From CAXBBB01 sp963841855 (lineage in GTDB: Bacteria > Bacteroidota > Rhodothermia > Rhodothermales > BA12), in NCBI GenBank assembly GCA_963841855.1, contig CAWJEJ010000001.1, positions 434,001 through 498,000 on the forward strand: DNA of 64,000 nucleotides, given 5' to 3'. The notes below the pieces were generated by a model, which ran no database searches, was not told where the DNA came from, and was given only the letters and a program-made list of their open reading frames with translations. Positions 62,757 to 64,000 of the stretch are shown here, one piece after another. The position numbers and the translations under genes are program-made. How positions within the stretch are numbered: position 1 is the first letter of the stretch; each line of letters starts with the position of its first letter.

Positions 62757-63848
62757 TCAGCCTTCGGGGATCACGGCTGGCTCTTCGTCCCAGTTTTCGA
62801 TCAGGTCGAGAACCGCGGCGACGATTTCGCCTTCTTCGACCGTGCCGATGGTCTCGCCGCGTTTGAACAGGTGCGCGCGCCCGCGTCCCAGACTCACACC
62901 CAGGTCGGCGCCGGCCGCCTCGCCCGGACCGTTGACGGCGCAGCCCATCAGCGCGACGCTCAGGTCTTTTTCGAACTTGCGCTCCTTGATCGCCGCCTCG
63001 ACCTGGTTGACGACCGTAAACAGGTCGCTCGCCAATCGTCCGCACGTGGGGCAGGCGATCACGTTGACGCCCGGGCGCCCCAGCCGCAGCGACTTGAGGA
63101 TCTGGTGGCCGACCTCGACCTCGTGGATGCTGTCGGCGGCGAGGCTGACCCTAATCGTGTCGCCGATGCCGTCGGCCAGCAGAGCGCCGATGCCGATGCT
63201 GCTCTTGATCGTGCCGTTTTGCAGGCTGCCGCTCTCGGTCACACCCAGATGGAGCGGGTAATCGGTGCGCTCGGCGAGCAGGCGGTAGCTCTGAATCATG
63301 AAGTAGACGTCCGAGTGCTTGACCGAGATGATCAGGTCCTCGAAGCCGTTCTTCTGGCAGATCTCGACGTGCCGCATCGCGCTCTCGAACAGCGCCTCGG
63401 GCTTGGGATAGCCGTATTTGTCCAGGATATCCTTTTCGAGCGAGCCGCCGTTGACCCCGATGCGGATCGGAATTCCGGCTTCCTTGGCGGCCAGCAGCAC
63501 CTCGCGCTCCCACTCCATCTTGCCGATGTTGCCCGGGTTGAGTCGCACTTTGGCCACGCGCGCTTCGATGGCTTTGAGCGCGTATTTGTGGTTGAAGTGG
63601 ATGTCGGCGACGATCGGGACCGGGCTTCCCTGAACGATGTCCGGCAGCGCGTCGGCGTCTTCGGGGCGCGGCACGGCGACGCGGATGATGTCGGCTCCGG
63701 CTTCGGCCAGGCGCGTGATCTCGGCCAGGCAGTTGGGCACGTCGTGCGTCTTGCCGGTCGTCATCGACTGGACCGAGATCGGCGCGCCGCCGCCCACCTG
63801 AACGTCGCCCACCATGACGGGGCGGCTGATGCGTCGGGGTCTTTGCAT
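62757..63848 (-). CDS. ispG: 4-hydroxy-3-methylbut-2-enyl-diphosphate synthase (IspG/GcpE)
   Basis: The 363-residue [4Fe-4S] enzyme of the MEP isoprenoid pathway converts cyclic methylerythritol diphosphate to HMBPP. The N-terminal barrel starts with GAPISVQSMTTGKTHD. Cluster residues are in CPTCGR (about 265) and GCAVNGPGEA (about 300, including the Glu ligand). VRLNPGNIG is the substrate block. ATG 63848 (MQRPRRISRPV) follows a CT-rich leader; the frame extends upstream without conservation. Other MEP genes are outside the window. Confidence 0.97.
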   Translation of the reverse strand: MQRPRRISRPVMVGDVQVGGGAPISVQSMTTGKTHDVPNCLAEITRLAEAGADIIRVAVPRPEDADALPDIVQGSPVPIVADIHFNHKYALKAIEARVAKVRLNPGNIGKMEWEREVLLAAKEAGIPIRIGVNGGSLEKDILDKYGYPKPEALFESAMRHVEICQKNGFEDLIISVKHSDVYFMIQSYRLLAERTDYPLHLGVTESGSLQNGTIKSSIGIGALLADGIGDTIRVSLAADSIHEVEVGHQILKSLRLGRPGVNVIACPTCGRLASDLFTVVNQVEAAIKERKFEKDLSVALMGCAVNGPGEAAGADLGVSLGRGRAHLFKRGETIGTVEEGEIVAAVLDLIENWDEEPAVIPEG

Positions 63849-63922
63849 TGGAATCGAAGAGAGTCGTAAGGAGAAAGCCGAACGAGCGCCCGGCGCAGTT
63901 GTGCCGTAGCGCCGCGGCAGAG

Positions 63923-64000
63923 TCAGCGCGTGGAGTCGGGCGAGGCGAGCGGGGCGGACTTCTCTGCCTTCCACGCCAGGCGCACCAGCAGAGGAAAGTG
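63923..64000 (-). CDS. C-terminal end of a gene cut by the window edge
   Basis: A minus-strand frame enters from the right edge and stops at TGA 63923-63925, encoding HFPLLVRLAWKAEKSAPLAS followed by PDSTR. The frame has normal residue composition and lies 74 bases before ispG on the same strand. Too short to identify. Confidence 0.4.
   Translation of the reverse strand, partial: HFPLLVRLAWKAEKSAPLASPDSTR

Noticed and set aside
1..64000. CRISPR array, insertion sequence, integrase or prophage
   Set aside because: No regularly spaced direct repeats, no transposase or recombinase motifs, and gene content is predominantly housekeeping.

Overview
The window is a GC-rich chromosomal segment, apparently from a bacterium of the Rhodothermia (Rhodothermales) within the Bacteroidota/Rhodothermota lineage. 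This assignment is an inference from several signs. There is a type IX secretion pair (porU-porV) and a secreted protein with a type-A C-terminal sorting domain. An ECF sigma / FecR anti-sigma / STN-bearing TonB-type receptor trio is present. The runs ileS-dksA-lspA and CPBP protease-DUF2007-cdsA-small protein-mutL are typical of this lineage. Translation starts almost never carry a Shine-Dalgarno sequence and instead have pyrimidine-rich leaders. Gene density is very high; no gene-free stretch exceeds 300 bases. There is no CRISPR array, insertion sequence, prophage or rRNA operon. One tRNA (Arg, anticodon CCG) is present.

Layout. 1-2.2 kb: a truncated secreted protein and lepA (EF4). 2.4-6.8 kb: the sigma/FecR/receptor locus. 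6.8-11.3 kb: ileS-dksA-lspA (minus strand). 11.4-14 kb: an orphan EutN/CcmL-type vertex protein and a T9SS cargo protein whose signal peptide looks frameshifted. 14-18.8 kb: a type III polyketide synthase downstream of the diaminopimelate genes dapB-dapA-dapD, with a divergent M20 deacylase that may be DapE. 19-27 kb: a PpiD/SurA-like foldase, then tilS, mutL, a small membrane protein, cdsA, a DUF2007 protein and a CPBP protease. 27-36.1 kb: the tRNA, a dicarboxylate symporter, a TlpA-like thioredoxin, porV-porU, and a metallo-beta-lactamase-fold hydrolase coupled to a 92-aa stand-alone histidine-kinase dimerisation-like protein. 36-44.8 kb: LON-domain protein, sodium/solute symporter, outer-membrane and lipoprotein genes, nadA, MscS channel and a frameshifted outer-membrane protein. 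44.8-48.5 kb: a LolD-like ABC ATPase with a degenerate copy of its 3' end beyond the next gene, an NtrC-type regulator and a membrane-anchored TPR protein. 48.7-64 kb: gapA, a class V aminotransferase, a Uma2-type nuclease, a serine hydrolase, a RelE/ParE-type toxin-antitoxin pair, sucD-gatA-(membrane protein)-tatA, adenosine deaminase, aroA, a DUF3140 protein, a DUF5686-like protein, ispG and a truncated gene.

Most content is housekeeping: translation, lysine/peptidoglycan precursor, shikimate, isoprenoid and NAD synthesis, lipid and envelope biogenesis. PorU and PorV would together process and attach cargo such as the sorting-domain protein at 11.7-14 kb. SigI/FecR/receptor would form a surface-signalling switch. 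I found no large unknown multigene system. The less usual signals are small: the HisKA-like stub coupled to a hydrolase, the duplicated lolD tail flanking a membrane gene, several dispersed palindromic elements (one inside a coding N-terminus), two single-base frameshifts, the orphan microcompartment vertex protein, and terminator-like hairpins between possible promoters and the starts of ppiD and porU.
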